Source: DATBLE01 sp963837265 (GTDB lineage Bacteria > Actinomycetota > Thermoleophilia > Gaiellales > Gaiellaceae). Taken from it: DNA of 64,000 bases. The stretch covers positions 62,001 to 126,000 of the forward strand of contig CAWIMQ010000004.1 in the NCBI GenBank assembly GCA_963837265.1. The letters are read 5' to 3'. Under the pieces are notes generated by a model. The model ran no database searches. It saw only the letters and a program-made list of their open reading frames with translations, and was not told the DNA's origin. Positions 7,916 to 16,431 of this stretch are shown piece by piece. Every line of letters starts with the position of its first letter. The stretch's first letter is position 1. The translations under genes were made by a program, and so were the position numbers.

Positions 7916-8785
7916 GTGCAGATTCGGGAAACATTCTCGAAGTTCTTCGCCGACCGGGGCACGCACCTCGCGGCGATGATCGCCTACTTCGCGCTGCTCT
8001 CGTTCGTGCCGCTACTCGTGCTCGCGCTCTCGCTCCTCGGCCTCGCCGGGCGCGCGAACGAGTCGAGCTACTTCGTCACCGAGCTCCACAAGATCTTCCC
8101 GAGCGCGTCGATCTCGACTCTCGTCGGCGCTGCGCAGCAGATCCAGAGGCACTCCACCTCGCTCGGCCTGATCGGCGGAGGCTTTCTCCTCTGGTCGTCC
8201 CTCTCGCTCTTCAGCGTGCTCGAGTCCGCGTTCAACATCGTCTACGGAAGGCAGAACCGGCCGTTCCTGCACGGGAAGGCGCGCGCGCTCGTGTTCATGC
8301 TCGCCTCGCTCGTCACCCTCTTCGTCGGGCTCCTCGCGGGCGGGATCGGCGCGCACCTGCTGAACAACTTCGCCGGCGGAGTCCTCGGCAACACGGTCGT
8401 CGCCCATGTCGTCTCGGTGCTCGTCTCGGCGGCGGCCGTGTTCCTCTTCCTCGTCTCCTCCTACCGGTATCTGACGAACGCGGAGCTGCGCACACGGGAG
8501 GTGCTGCCGGGAACGGTCGTGGCCACGGTCGCGCTCGTTGCGACCTTCCAGGTGCTGCCCGTGTTCATCTGGCTTTCGAAGCACGTGCCGCTGGTCCAGG
8601 CCTTCAGTCCGGCCGTGCTCCTGATCTGGCTCTACGTGATGGCGAACGTGATCGTCTTCGGCGCGGAGGTCAACCTGCTGCGAGCGCGGCTCGAAGCGCC
8701 AGCGCCGCGCGAGCCCGATGGGAGTGTCGCGACTTCCAGGCGTCGCCCAGCTCGGCGACCGTCCGCGTTTCGCCCTCGGGGATGA
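7916..8785 (+). CDS. YihY/BrkB-family integral membrane protein
   Basis: The 289-residue protein has about six transmembrane segments typical of YihY/UPF0761 (formerly called RNase BN). Early in the sequence it has the family signature MIAYFALLSFVPLLVLAL, and later LLIWLYVMANVIVFGAEVN. Family members are proposed transporters or envelope proteins; the substrate is unknown. The start is taken as GTG 7916 because the first transmembrane block follows about 20 codons later. Its last 116 bases overlap the convergent rdgB gene, and the Arg-rich tail may be an accident of that overlap. Confidence 0.85.
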   Translation: MQIRETFSKFFADRGTHLAAMIAYFALLSFVPLLVLALSLLGLAGRANESSYFVTELHKIFPSASISTLVGAAQQIQRHSTSLGLIGGGFLLWSSLSLFSVLESAFNIVYGRQNRPFLHGKARALVFMLASLVTLFVGLLAGGIGAHLLNNFAGGVLGNTVVAHVVSVLVSAAAVFLFLVSSYRYLTNAELRTREVLPGTVVATVALVATFQVLPVFIWLSKHVPLVQAFSPAVLLIWLYVMANVIVFGAEVNLLRARLEAPAPREPDGSVATSRRRPARRPSAFRPRG

Positions 8786-9233
8786 AGACCGGGTCGTAGC
8801 CGAAGCCGGCCGAGCCGCGCGGCTCCTCGGCGACGCGTCCGTCCAGCGCGCCCTCGACGGCGTGCTCGGCGCCGTCGGGGCCGATCGCGACGATCGCACA
8901 GCGGTAGCGGGCCCTCCGGCCGGTCACGCCGCGCAGCTTCTCCAGCAGCTCCTCGATCGGCCGCTCGGACCAGCGGGCCGACCGAGGCCCCGGCCGCCAG
9001 CCGAGCGCCTCGACCTCGATCCCCGCGTCCTCGCCGAGCACCCAGGCATCCGCGGGGGCGCGCGGCCGCCCGAAGCGTGCCTTGATCCGAGCGTTGTCCT
9101 CGTAGGAGCCCCCGGTCTCGTCGGGATATCCGGTCGCGTCGAGAGCCTCGACGTCGAAGCCCGGGACCGCCGCCCTCAGCTCACGCAGCTTGTGCGCGTT
9201 CTCCGAGCAGAGGACGAGCCTCACCGCCCTCAC
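8670..9233 (-). CDS. rdgB: dITP/XTP pyrophosphatase (RdgB/HAM1 family)
   Basis: It hydrolyses non-canonical purine triphosphates (ITP, XTP) to monophosphates, keeping them out of DNA and RNA. The 187-residue protein shows VLCSENAHKLRELRA at the N-terminus, YEDNARIKARFG, EDAGIEVEALGWRPGPRSAR and GFGYDPVFIPEGE. It sits upstream of rph and murI homologues in the reverse direction of the usual murI-rph-rdgB order seen in many actinobacteria, with an mgtC-like gene inserted. The 3' end overlaps yihY. Confidence 0.94.
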   Translation of the reverse strand: MRAVRLVLCSENAHKLRELRAAVPGFDVEALDATGYPDETGGSYEDNARIKARFGRPRAPADAWVLGEDAGIEVEALGWRPGPRSARWSERPIEELLEKLRGVTGRRARYRCAIVAIGPDGAEHAVEGALDGRVAEEPRGSAGFGYDPVFIPEGETRTVAELGDAWKSRHSHRARAALALRAALAAG

Positions 9234-9886
9234 CGCTGCCAGCGGGCTTCCTCGACCTGCGGGAGAGTGCCGACCGCCTCGAGCGCCCGGACCCGCTGTG
9301 TTCGGTCGATCCGGAGCTCGATCTCCAGCCGCCTACCGTCCCGCCGCAGCGCGAGCAGGTCGCCGAGCCGCTCGAGCGCGTCGAGCACGGCGCCGCTCGG
9401 CGCGCCCTCGCCGAGCTCGACGACCATGCGCGTCGCGCCGCGCTGCGGGATCGCCCGCTCCTTCAGCCACTCCAGCGGTCGCAGGCTGACGATCCCCACA
9501 CCGGTGGCGATCACCGCTCCCCGCCAGTAGCCGGCGCCCGCCGCCATCCCGACCGCCGCGACCAGCCAGAGGCTCGCCGCGGTCGTCAGGCCGCGAACCG
9601 TGAACCCCTGCCGGAAGATCACGCCCGCGCCGAGGAAGCCGACGCCCGTGACGATCTGGGCGGCGACCCGCGACGGGTCGAAGCTGACGACGTTGCCGCC
9701 GCCGAGCAGGCCGGCGAAGCCGTAGGCGCCGACGAGCGTGAAGAGCGCCGAGCCGACCGACACGAGCATGTGGGTCCGGAGCCCGGCGGCCTTCTCGTCG
9801 AGCTCGCGCTCGAGGCCGATCGCGCCGCCGAGCGCGGCGGCGGCGGCGACGCGCAGGAGCGTGCCGTCCCAGCCGACGGAGGCCAG
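9230..9886 (-). CDS. MgtC/SapB-family membrane protein
   Basis: The membrane domain has the family core GLERELDEKAAGLRTH followed by LVSVGSALFTLVGAYG and VGFLGAGVIFRQG. A C-terminal ACT-like domain (about the last 80 residues) follows. MgtC proteins modulate Mg2+ stress and F-ATPase activity in pathogens; the role here is unknown. The conserved LERE...RTH block lies upstream of the first ATG (9769), so translation must begin earlier. No ATG, GTG or TTG exists in frame there. A CTG (9886) or GTC (9877) just after the rph stop is the likeliest start. Confidence 0.85.
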   Translation of the reverse strand: MASVGWDGTLLRVAAAAALGGAIGLERELDEKAAGLRTHMLVSVGSALFTLVGAYGFAGLLGGGNVVSFDPSRVAAQIVTGVGFLGAGVIFRQGFTVRGLTTAASLWLVAAVGMAAGAGYWRGAVIATGVGIVSLRPLEWLKERAIPQRGATRMVVELGEGAPSGAVLDALERLGDLLALRRDGRRLEIELRIDRTQRVRALEAVGTLPQVEEARWQR

Positions 9887-9887
9887 G

Positions 9888-10601
9888 TCAGCCGCGAGGC
9901 GCGTCGACGGCCTCCCGCTGCACGGCGGCGATGCGCTCGATTCCCCGTGCGGCGAGCTCGAGCAGCTCGTCCAGCTGGTCCCGGCCGAACGGGGCCCGCT
10001 CCGCGGTCGCCTGCACCTCCACGAGCCGATCGTCTCCGGTCATCACCACGTTCAGGTCGACGTCGGCGGCGGAGTCCTCGGAGTAGTCGAGGTCGACGAG
10101 CAGCTCGCCGCCGACGATCCCCAGCGAGACCGCTGCCACCGAGCCCGGCATCGCCTTCGAGAGGCCGAACCGGTCGAGCGCCCGGCGCGCGGCGACCCAG
10201 GCGCCAGAGATGGCGGCGCAGCGGGTGCCGCCGTCCGCCTGGAGGACGTCGCAGTCGAGCCAGAGCGTCCGCTCGCCGAGCGCCTGGAAGTCGGTGACGG
10301 CCCGGACCGCGCGGCCGATCAGCCGCTGGATCTCGACCGTCCGGCCCTTCTGCCGCCCGGACGACGCCTCCCGCTGCGTCCGCCGTCCGGTGGAGGCCGG
10401 AAGCAGCGAGTACTCGGCCGTGATCCAGCCGACCCCTCGCCCCGACATCCAGCGCGGCACGCCCTCCTCGATCGAGGCGGTGCAGAGGACGCGAGTCTTC
10501 CCCTGCGCGTAGAGCACCGAGCCGTGCGGCTGCTCGAGGTAGTCCGCGACGATCTCGACCGGCCGCAGCTGGTCGGTCCGCCTGCCGTCCGCACGGCTCA
10601 T
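9888..10601 (-). CDS. rph: Ribonuclease PH
   Basis: This phosphate-dependent 3'-5' exoribonuclease trims tRNA 3' ends. The 237-residue protein has the usual length and motifs: RADGRRTDQLRPVEI at the N-terminus, GSVLYAQGKTRVLCTASIEEGVP, and the phosphate-binding region LDCDVLQADGGTRCAAISGA. The ATG start overlaps the murI stop by 4 bases (ATGA). Confidence 0.97.
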   Translation of the reverse strand: MSRADGRRTDQLRPVEIVADYLEQPHGSVLYAQGKTRVLCTASIEEGVPRWMSGRGVGWITAEYSLLPASTGRRTQREASSGRQKGRTVEIQRLIGRAVRAVTDFQALGERTLWLDCDVLQADGGTRCAAISGAWVAARRALDRFGLSKAMPGSVAAVSLGIVGGELLVDLDYSEDSAADVDLNVVMTGDDRLVEVQATAERAPFGRDQLDELLELAARGIERIAAVQREAVDAPRG

Positions 10602-11470
10602 GCCATTTCCCTCCCTCCGGTCGGGAAATGGTTAACCACTTCGAACGCAGCCCGAAATGGCCGCTCCAGCTCGGCGAGCTCGACCTGCTGCACGCCGTCG
10701 ATCGGCAGCTGGAGGAACCGGGCGCCGGTGACGCGGAAGGTCTCGGGATCGCCCGTGGTCAGGAACCGGTACGTGCCCTCGCGGCCGGCGTCGTTCTCGA
10801 TCCGCTTGCGCGCCAGCGTCTCCGCCACCTCCCGCGCCGTCTCCTCCGCCGAGAAGACGAGGGTCACCCCGCGCCCGAACACGCGCTGGAAGATCGGCCG
10901 GATCAACGGAAAGTGCGTGCACCCGAGGACGACCGTGTCCACCTCGGCCCGCTTCAAGGGGCCGGCGTACTCGCGCACCGCGTCGACCGTATCCGCCCCG
11001 AACGGGTCGTCGCTCTCGATCAGCGGAACGAGCCGCGGGCACGCGACGGAGGTCATCCGCACTCCGGCGTCGAGCGTTCGCACCAGCGCCTCGTACCGGC
11101 CCGAGCCGACCGTCCCAGCGGTCGCGAGCAGGCCGATGCGCCGGTTGCGCGTCGCCTGCACGGCCGCATGCGCCTCGGGGGTGATCACGCCGACGACGGG
11201 GACCGCCAGCGCCTCCTGGAGCTCCGGAAGCGCGGCCGAGGTCGCCGTGTTGCACGCGACGAGGATGAGCTTCACCCCTCGCTCCTCGAGATAAGCGCCG
11301 ATCTCGTGGGCGAAGCTCGCGACCTCCCGGAGCGGGCGCGGCCCGTACGGCAGCCTGGCGCCGTCGCCCAGGTAGACGAAGTCCTCGTGCGGCATCGTCA
11401 CGAGGCACTCGTGGAGGACGGTCAGGCCGCCCATGCCCGAGTCGAACACGCCCACCGGACGGGAGTCCAT
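10598..11470 (-). CDS. murI: Glutamate racemase
   Basis: It makes D-glutamate for peptidoglycan. The 290-residue protein shows GVFDSGMGGLTVL, the first catalytic Cys in LVACNTATSAAL and the second in VVLGCTHFPL. I chose ATG 11470 because the family N-terminus begins immediately there; a longer frame upstream runs antisense into the livK-like gene. The last residues (about NHFPTGGREMA) are encoded by a palindrome at 10601-10630, so the tail differs from a normal MurI end. It is coupled to rph. Confidence 0.95.
   Translation of the reverse strand: MDSRPVGVFDSGMGGLTVLHECLVTMPHEDFVYLGDGARLPYGPRPLREVASFAHEIGAYLEERGVKLILVACNTATSAALPELQEALAVPVVGVITPEAHAAVQATRNRRIGLLATAGTVGSGRYEALVRTLDAGVRMTSVACPRLVPLIESDDPFGADTVDAVREYAGPLKRAEVDTVVLGCTHFPLIRPIFQRVFGRGVTLVFSAEETAREVAETLARKRIENDAGREGTYRFLTTGDPETFRVTGARFLQLPIDGVQQVELAELERPFRAAFEVVNHFPTGGREMA
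10601..10630. repeat. Palindrome forming the 3' end of murI
   Basis: CCATTTCCC and GGGAAATGG form a perfect 9-bp stem around a pyrimidine-rich loop. It spans the last codons of murI up to the rph start. A-rich codons here (AAC, GAA, ATG) contrast with the gene body. It could control murI-rph coupling by folding over the rph start, or it could be an inserted palindromic repeat. Confidence 0.5.
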
Positions 11471-11540
11471 CGCGGCAGAGACTACTGCGTGGAGGGCCGG
11501 GCGCATCCCCGTCCCCCGCCCGGCAGTACGCTTCCCGCTC

Positions 11541-12755
11541 GTGCGCTCTCGCCTCGCAGCGGTCGCCGCTGTGATCCTCGGCCTCGCCGGCGTCGCGGGC
11601 GCGGCCCCGTCCGACACCCCCGGCGTCTCCGCCGGGACGATCCTGATCGGCGGCACCGTCCCGCTCAGCGGCCCCGAGACCGCCTACGCCGTCGTCGCCC
11701 GCGGCGCCGCCGCGTACCTCGAGTACGTGAACGGCCACGGCGGCGTCAACGGCCGGAAGATCGAGTATCGCTACCTCGACGACGCCTACGACCCGGCGCA
11801 GACGGTGCAGCAGACGCGCAGGCTGGTCGAGCAGGACAAGGTCCTGGCGATGTTCAACCAGGTCGGCACCGAGGAGGTGCTCGCCACGCAGCCGTACCTG
11901 AACCAGCAGGGCGTCCCGCAGCTCTTCGCCGGCAGCGGGGCCGAGCGGCTCGCGCACGACTACGGCCGGTACCCGTGGACCCTCCCGTACCTGCCGAGCT
12001 TCTACGCCGAAGGCAGGGTCTACGGCCGCTTCCTCGCGAAGACGAAGCCGGCTGCGAGGATCGCCGTCCTGTTCGAGGACAGCGACTTCGGCAAGGACCT
12101 GCTCGCCGGCCTGAAGGCGGGGCTCGCAGGCAAGGGCACGATCGTGCGGGCGACGAGCTACGCGGTCACCGAGCCGACGCTCGGCTCGCAGCTGGCGACG
12201 CTCGCGGCGACGAAGCCCGACACGCTGATGGTGTTCGCCCTGCCCAAGCAGACGATCCAGGCGCTCGTCGGCGCGGACAAGCTCGGCTGGCATCCTCGCC
12301 CGTTCATCGCCTCGGTCTCGATCGACCCGTTCGTGATGAGCGTGGCCCGCCTGAACACCGGCGGCCGCGCGACGGCAGGCGCGATCTCGATCGCGTTCCT
12401 GAAGGACGCGAGCAACCTCTCCCGCTGGGGCAAGGACCCCGGCGTGAAGCTCTACTACTCGATCCTGAAGACCTACTCGCCCGGGAACGACCCGAAGGCG
12501 GTCGCGAACATCTACGGGATGGCCGCGGCGTACACGCTGGTCGACGTCCTCAGGCGGGCGGGACGAAACCCGACGCGGGCGGGCGTCCTGAAGGCTGCGA
12601 CGAGCCTGGACGAGACGGCCAACCCGTTCGTGCTTCCGGGCATCAGGCTGAGGACGACCCCGACCGACCGCTTCGCGCTCGAGCAGGTGCAGATGTACCG
12701 GTACACGAGGGGCGTCTGGCACGTGTTCGGCGGCCTCGTGCCGGCGCGCGCCTGA
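11541..12755 (+). CDS. Secreted LivK-type ABC substrate-binding protein
   Basis: The 404-residue type I periplasmic-binding protein starts with a signal peptide (LAAVAAVILGLAGVAGA). Mature features include ILIGGTVPLSGPETAY, GGVNGRKIEYRYLDDAYDPAQTVQQTRRLVEQ and IAVLFEDSDFGKDLLAGL, as in branched-chain amino acid, urea or aromatic compound receptors. The ligand cannot be read from sequence. No permease or ATPase genes are adjacent, so it would have to work with distant components. The GTG 11541 start places the signal peptide correctly. It is divergent from murI across 70 bases. Confidence 0.88.
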   Translation: MRSRLAAVAAVILGLAGVAGAAPSDTPGVSAGTILIGGTVPLSGPETAYAVVARGAAAYLEYVNGHGGVNGRKIEYRYLDDAYDPAQTVQQTRRLVEQDKVLAMFNQVGTEEVLATQPYLNQQGVPQLFAGSGAERLAHDYGRYPWTLPYLPSFYAEGRVYGRFLAKTKPAARIAVLFEDSDFGKDLLAGLKAGLAGKGTIVRATSYAVTEPTLGSQLATLAATKPDTLMVFALPKQTIQALVGADKLGWHPRPFIASVSIDPFVMSVARLNTGGRATAGAISIAFLKDASNLSRWGKDPGVKLYYSILKTYSPGNDPKAVANIYGMAAAYTLVDVLRRAGRNPTRAGVLKAATSLDETANPFVLPGIRLRTTPTDRFALEQVQMYRYTRGVWHVFGGLVPARA

Positions 12756-12809
12756 CTCGACGAGGCGGAGTAAGGTCTGCGGCTGACCGCTCTCCGAGAA
12801 AGGACTCAG

Positions 12810-13928
12810 ATGACGAAGACGATCCGCGCGGGTGTCGCGGCCGCGGCCGGGGCGCTCTCGCTCGTGCTCACCGGTCAGGCGCTCGCCTCGTACAGCCCCA
12901 AGGTGGCGGTGCAGATGGGCGACGCCGGCACGACGATCAGGCTGTCGATCCCGTCCACCGACGATCCGACCGCGAGGCTGACCTTCTTCGCGCCGGCAGG
13001 GACCGGGGCCAATCTCGGGGCGAGCGCGGGAACGACGATCGGCACGCTCGACGCGAAGGCGGCCGCGGGCGCCCTCGGCGGGGCGACGCTGCCGCTGACC
13101 GGAACGGTCCAGGCTCGGTCCGCGACCGGGACGTACCTGTCGAGCGGCCAGCAGGTGCCGCTCGCCCAGGCCTCGATGGCCTGCACAGGCGTGAGCGCCC
13201 ACTCGGCGTACTGGGTGCTCGTGCTGACCGCCGCCGGGCAGACGCTCGAGGTGCCGCTGTTCGTCGACGCCGTGACGAGCCAGCCGATCGCCTCGACCGC
13301 CGCCTACACCCTCTCCCTCTGCCTGCCGCCCTCGGACATCCCCGAGGCGGCCGGTGGCGCCGCGTTCGGCGCCAAGGTGTTCGAGGCGAACTTCACGGTC
13401 AAGGGCGTCTTCTCGCCCACGACCGCCGGGACCAACGTCTGGCGGATGACCGCGTTCCCGTACACGCCGGGGAAGGGCACGCCCAACCTCGCGGGCGGGG
13501 TCGAGGCCCAGTCGTACGTCGAGATGGGGAGCATCGGCTTCGGCACGCCGGTCCGCGCGCTGACGCGCACGGCCGCGACGTTCCGGGCGGCAGGGACGAT
13601 CCGAGTCGACGGGCTCCCGGACACGAAGGCGTCGATCTCGCTCGCGCGCGGAGCCTCCGCCACGAAGCTGGCCTCCTTCGCGCATCCGGCGCCGAGCGCC
13701 GAGAGCACGTTCGTGTCCCGCTTCGCCGTCAGGCGAGGCAAGAAGGCGCAGACCCTGTACATCCAGGCGACGGCGAGCGCGCCGCAGCGCGATCTCGACA
13801 CATCCGCGTGCAAGGCGACCTTCGGCATTCCGTGCATCGCCGCGACGGCCGGCGGATTCGTGGACATCTCACCGGTGCGCAAGATCGTCGTGCCCAAGGC
13901 GCCGCCGCCGAAGAAGAAGAAGAAATAA
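12810..13928 (+). CDS. Secreted protein of unknown function with Lys-rich tail
   Basis: The 372-residue protein has a clear signal peptide (AGVAAAAGALSLVLTGQALA, then SYSPK). It consists mostly of small and beta-prone residues and contains scattered Cys (MACTG, SLCLPP, DTSACKATFGIPC) that could pair outside the cell. The end is PKAPPPKKKKK. I recognise no family. AAAGGA lies 8 bases before the ATG. A strong hairpin terminator follows directly, so it is probably a single-gene unit. Confidence 0.75.
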   Translation: MTKTIRAGVAAAAGALSLVLTGQALASYSPKVAVQMGDAGTTIRLSIPSTDDPTARLTFFAPAGTGANLGASAGTTIGTLDAKAAAGALGGATLPLTGTVQARSATGTYLSSGQQVPLAQASMACTGVSAHSAYWVLVLTAAGQTLEVPLFVDAVTSQPIASTAAYTLSLCLPPSDIPEAAGGAAFGAKVFEANFTVKGVFSPTTAGTNVWRMTAFPYTPGKGTPNLAGGVEAQSYVEMGSIGFGTPVRALTRTAATFRAAGTIRVDGLPDTKASISLARGASATKLASFAHPAPSAESTFVSRFAVRRGKKAQTLYIQATASAPQRDLDTSACKATFGIPCIAATAGGFVDISPVRKIVVPKAPPPKKKKK

Positions 13929-13938
13929 GCGAAAGGCC

Positions 13939-13965
13939 GGGAGGGCCCCGGAAAGGGGCCCTCCC
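13939..13965 (+). terminator. Hairpin terminator after the secreted protein gene
   Basis: GGGAGGGCCCC-GGAAA-GGGGCCCTCCC forms a perfect 11-bp stem 11 bases after the stop, followed by a short T-containing run (TCTATCC). It separates this gene from the DUF72 gene 16 bases further on. Confidence 0.75.
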
Positions 13966-13980
13966 TCTATCCTCGCGGGC

Positions 13981-14847
13981 GTGGCGGTGATCCGGATCGG
14001 CACGTGCTCGTGGGCCGACGAGGGGCTGGTGAAGCGCTGGTACCCGCGCGGTGTCTCCTCGCCGGCCGCGAGGCTCGCCTACTACGCTGAGCGCTTCGAC
14101 ACGGTCGAGGTCGACTCGCCGTTCTACCACCTGCCGTCGCCGGAGACGGCGGGGAAGTGGGCGGAGCGCACTCCGGAGGACTTCCTCTTCCACGCCAAGG
14201 CGAGCGGCGAGATGACGGGACACCGAGAGGCCGACCGCGAGGCCGCGTTCCGCGCGTTCCGCGAGGCGCTCGCTCCGCTCGAGGATGCCGGAAAGCTTCG
14301 CGGCGTGCTGCTCCAGTACCCGCCGCGGTTCGTCAAGTCGCGGGAGGCGAAGGAGGAGCTCCGTGCCGCCGGGCCGCTCCTCGAGCCGCTCGTCCCGCTC
14401 GTCGAGTTCCGGCACCGGTCGTGGCTCGAGGAGGACGAGCGGGCGGACACGTTCTCGTTCCTGGAGAGGCACGGGCTCGCCTACGTCTCGGTCGACTCGC
14501 CCCGGACGCGCGCGAGCAACGTGCTCCCCCGGGTCGCGGCCACGACGCACGCGGTCGCCTACGTCCGGTTCCACGGACGCAACTGGCGCACGTGGAACGT
14601 GAAAGGCAGGACGTCCGCCGAGCGGTTCGACTGGATGTACTCGAGCGAGGAGCTCGGGGAATGGGTCGAGCCGCTGCGCGAGCTCGCCGGGCGGGCGCAG
14701 GAGGTCTACGCGCTGATGAACAACAACCGCTACGACTACGCGCCCCGCAGCGGGCAGATCTTGCGCGGGCTGCTCGACGAGCAGGGAATACCGGCCACGG
14801 GCGGTGTCGAGCCGCCGGAGACAGGGCAGTTACAGTTCGCGACATGA
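13981..14847 (+). CDS. DUF72 (YecE-like) family protein
   Basis: The 288-residue TIM-barrel-like protein has family hallmarks: IRIGTCSWADEG at the start, YAERFDTVEVDSPFYHLPS, FLFHAKASGEMTGH, VEFRHRSW and a C-terminal YALMNNNRYDYAP block with several Asn. The biochemical role of DUF72 is unproven. The stop overlaps the next gene's ATG (ATGA), so the two are probably co-translated. Confidence 0.85.
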   Translation: MAVIRIGTCSWADEGLVKRWYPRGVSSPAARLAYYAERFDTVEVDSPFYHLPSPETAGKWAERTPEDFLFHAKASGEMTGHREADREAAFRAFREALAPLEDAGKLRGVLLQYPPRFVKSREAKEELRAAGPLLEPLVPLVEFRHRSWLEEDERADTFSFLERHGLAYVSVDSPRTRASNVLPRVAATTHAVAYVRFHGRNWRTWNVKGRTSAERFDWMYSSEELGEWVEPLRELAGRAQEVYALMNNNRYDYAPRSGQILRGLLDEQGIPATGGVEPPETGQLQFAT

Positions 14848-15554
14848 ACATCCTCGCAGTCGTCCACGGAATGAATGCTCGTGGCGGCGTGTTCGAGGAC
14901 GTGGTCGGTGAGGCGGGCCACCGGTACGAGGAGTGGAGCATGGCGTGGGACGAGCCGCCGCCCCGGCCGATCGACGACTACGGCGGCGTGTTCGTGCTCG
15001 GCGGGTCGATGCACGCCGACCAGGACGACCGCCATCCGTGGCTGCGCGACGAGAACCTCTTCATCCAGCGACTCCTCGGCCGGCACGTGCCGATGCTCGG
15101 AGTCTGTCTCGGCATCCAGCTGATCGCCAAGGCGGCCTGCTCGGGCGTGTACCCGCTGCCGGACGGCCCGGAGATCGGATGGTTCCCGGTCGAGCTCACC
15201 GAAGCCGGCGCGGACGACCCGGTGCTCGGCCGCCTGCCCGACCGCTTCGACGCGTTCGGCTGGCACTACTACACGTACGACGTCCCGGCCGGCGGGGAGG
15301 AGCTCGCCCGCAGCGCGCGCTGCAACCAGGCGTTCCGCCTCGGCGAGGCAGCCTGGGGAATCCAGTTTCACGCCGAGGTCAAGCTCGAGACCGTCCGCGC
15401 CTGGCTGGACGACAAGGACGAGTTCCCGGTCGACCTCGACCGGGATGCGCTCTGGGCGCGGACAGAAGACGAGATCGGCCGGTGGAACGATCTGGGCCGG
15501 GCCGTGTGCGGCGCCTTCGTGGAGGTCGCCGAGCGCTCTGCGGTCGCAGCGTAG
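14844..15554 (+). CDS. Class I glutamine amidotransferase-like protein
   Basis: The 236-residue protein resembles stand-alone GATase domains. It has GGVFVLGGSMHADQDD, the nucleophile elbow MLGVCLGIQLIAKA with Cys, and WGIQFHAEV with His, then a Glu a short way on. Such proteins are related to gamma-glutamyl hydrolases and to GMP-synthase amidotransferase domains. No synthase partner is adjacent, so the acceptor is unknown. Confidence 0.82.
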   Translation: MNILAVVHGMNARGGVFEDVVGEAGHRYEEWSMAWDEPPPRPIDDYGGVFVLGGSMHADQDDRHPWLRDENLFIQRLLGRHVPMLGVCLGIQLIAKAACSGVYPLPDGPEIGWFPVELTEAGADDPVLGRLPDRFDAFGWHYYTYDVPAGGEELARSARCNQAFRLGEAAWGIQFHAEVKLETVRAWLDDKDEFPVDLDRDALWARTEDEIGRWNDLGRAVCGAFVEVAERSAVAA

Positions 15555-15642
15555 GCGCCGCCGGTCTCCGAACCCCCAGCCTCGCGCTCAGCCCGCGAGC
15601 CCAGGGCCCGTCCCTGCCCTTCCGGATCGCCGGACGATCCCG

Positions 15643-16431
15643 CTAGCGCTCGAGCGCCAGGTCGTCGTGCCGCGACCACTCGTGCCACGATCCGGTGTAG
15701 TTCCGGGCCCTGTAGCCGGCCGAGCGCAGGGCCATCGCGGCGAGCGCCGAGCGCGACCCCGAGTGGCAATAGGCGACGATCTCGGCGCCCTCGGGCAGGC
15801 CGACGAGCGTGCGGATCTCCTCCCCGGCGAGCGGCCTCCCGGGCGAGGCGAACAGCTCCCCCACCTCGAGGTGGCGCGCACCCGGGATGTGCCCCTGGCG
15901 GGGATCACAGGGGTATCCGCCCCTGCCCGTGAACTCGTCCGCGCGGCGGACGTCGAGGATCGTCAGCTCCGGGTCGTTCAGGCGCCGCCGGATCTCCTCG
16001 ACGGTCGGCACCGCCTCGAAGCGCGGCTCGAGCTCGTTGCGGTTCTTGTCCAGCTCCACCACCCCCTGTTCCAGGTTCCCCGGCCACGCCTTCAGGCCGC
16101 CGGCCATCACCGCCACCGCCGGGTGGCCGGCGAGCTCGGCGAGCTGGGCCGAGGCACACGCGCCGATGCAGTCGCCGCCGTCGTAGAGGATCAGCCGCTC
16201 CCCGCCGGTGACGCCGTGGCGGCGCAGTCGCAAGCCGACCTCGCCGGCGAGCGCCTCGAGCACGCCGCGCTCCGTCACGGGCGCCGGCGAGCCGAGCACG
16301 AGCGGGATCGAGCCGGGCAGGTGCCCACGGACGTGCGCGTTCGGCCCGCGGACGTCGGCGAGGAGGAGATCCGGCTCGCCGAGATGGTCGGCGACCCAGG
16401 CCGCGTCGACGACGGGCGGAAGCGGGCTCAC
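15643..16431 (-). CDS. Tandem-rhodanese sulfurtransferase
   Basis: It is a thiosulfate/3-mercaptopyruvate sulfurtransferase-like protein of 262 residues with two rhodanese domains. The N-terminal one (LLLADVRGPNAHVRGHLPGSI) is structural. The C-terminal one (ILDVRRADEFTGRGG ... GHIPGARHL) ends in the active loop YCHSGSRSALA with the sulfur-accepting Cys. The loop CHSGSR resembles thiosulfate-type more than mercaptopyruvate-type enzymes. The GTG 16431 start overlaps the upstream hydrolase stop (GTGA). It is the last gene of the long minus-strand run. Confidence 0.9.
   Translation of the reverse strand: MSPLPPVVDAAWVADHLGEPDLLLADVRGPNAHVRGHLPGSIPLVLGSPAPVTERGVLEALAGEVGLRLRRHGVTGGERLILYDGGDCIGACASAQLAELAGHPAVAVMAGGLKAWPGNLEQGVVELDKNRNELEPRFEAVPTVEEIRRRLNDPELTILDVRRADEFTGRGGYPCDPRQGHIPGARHLEVGELFASPGRPLAGEEIRTLVGLPEGAEIVAYCHSGSRSALAAMALRSAGYRARNYTGSWHEWSRHDDLALER

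Noticed and set aside
9230..9769. Starting the MgtC-like gene at the first ATG
   Set aside because: The conserved LERE...GLRTH block lies upstream of that ATG, so the shorter form would lose the first membrane region.
11541..13690. Long open frames antisense to the LivK-like and secreted protein genes
   Set aside because: They have Arg/Gly-rich composition typical of shadow frames in G+C-rich DNA and no recognisable motifs; the opposite strand has clear families with signal peptides.
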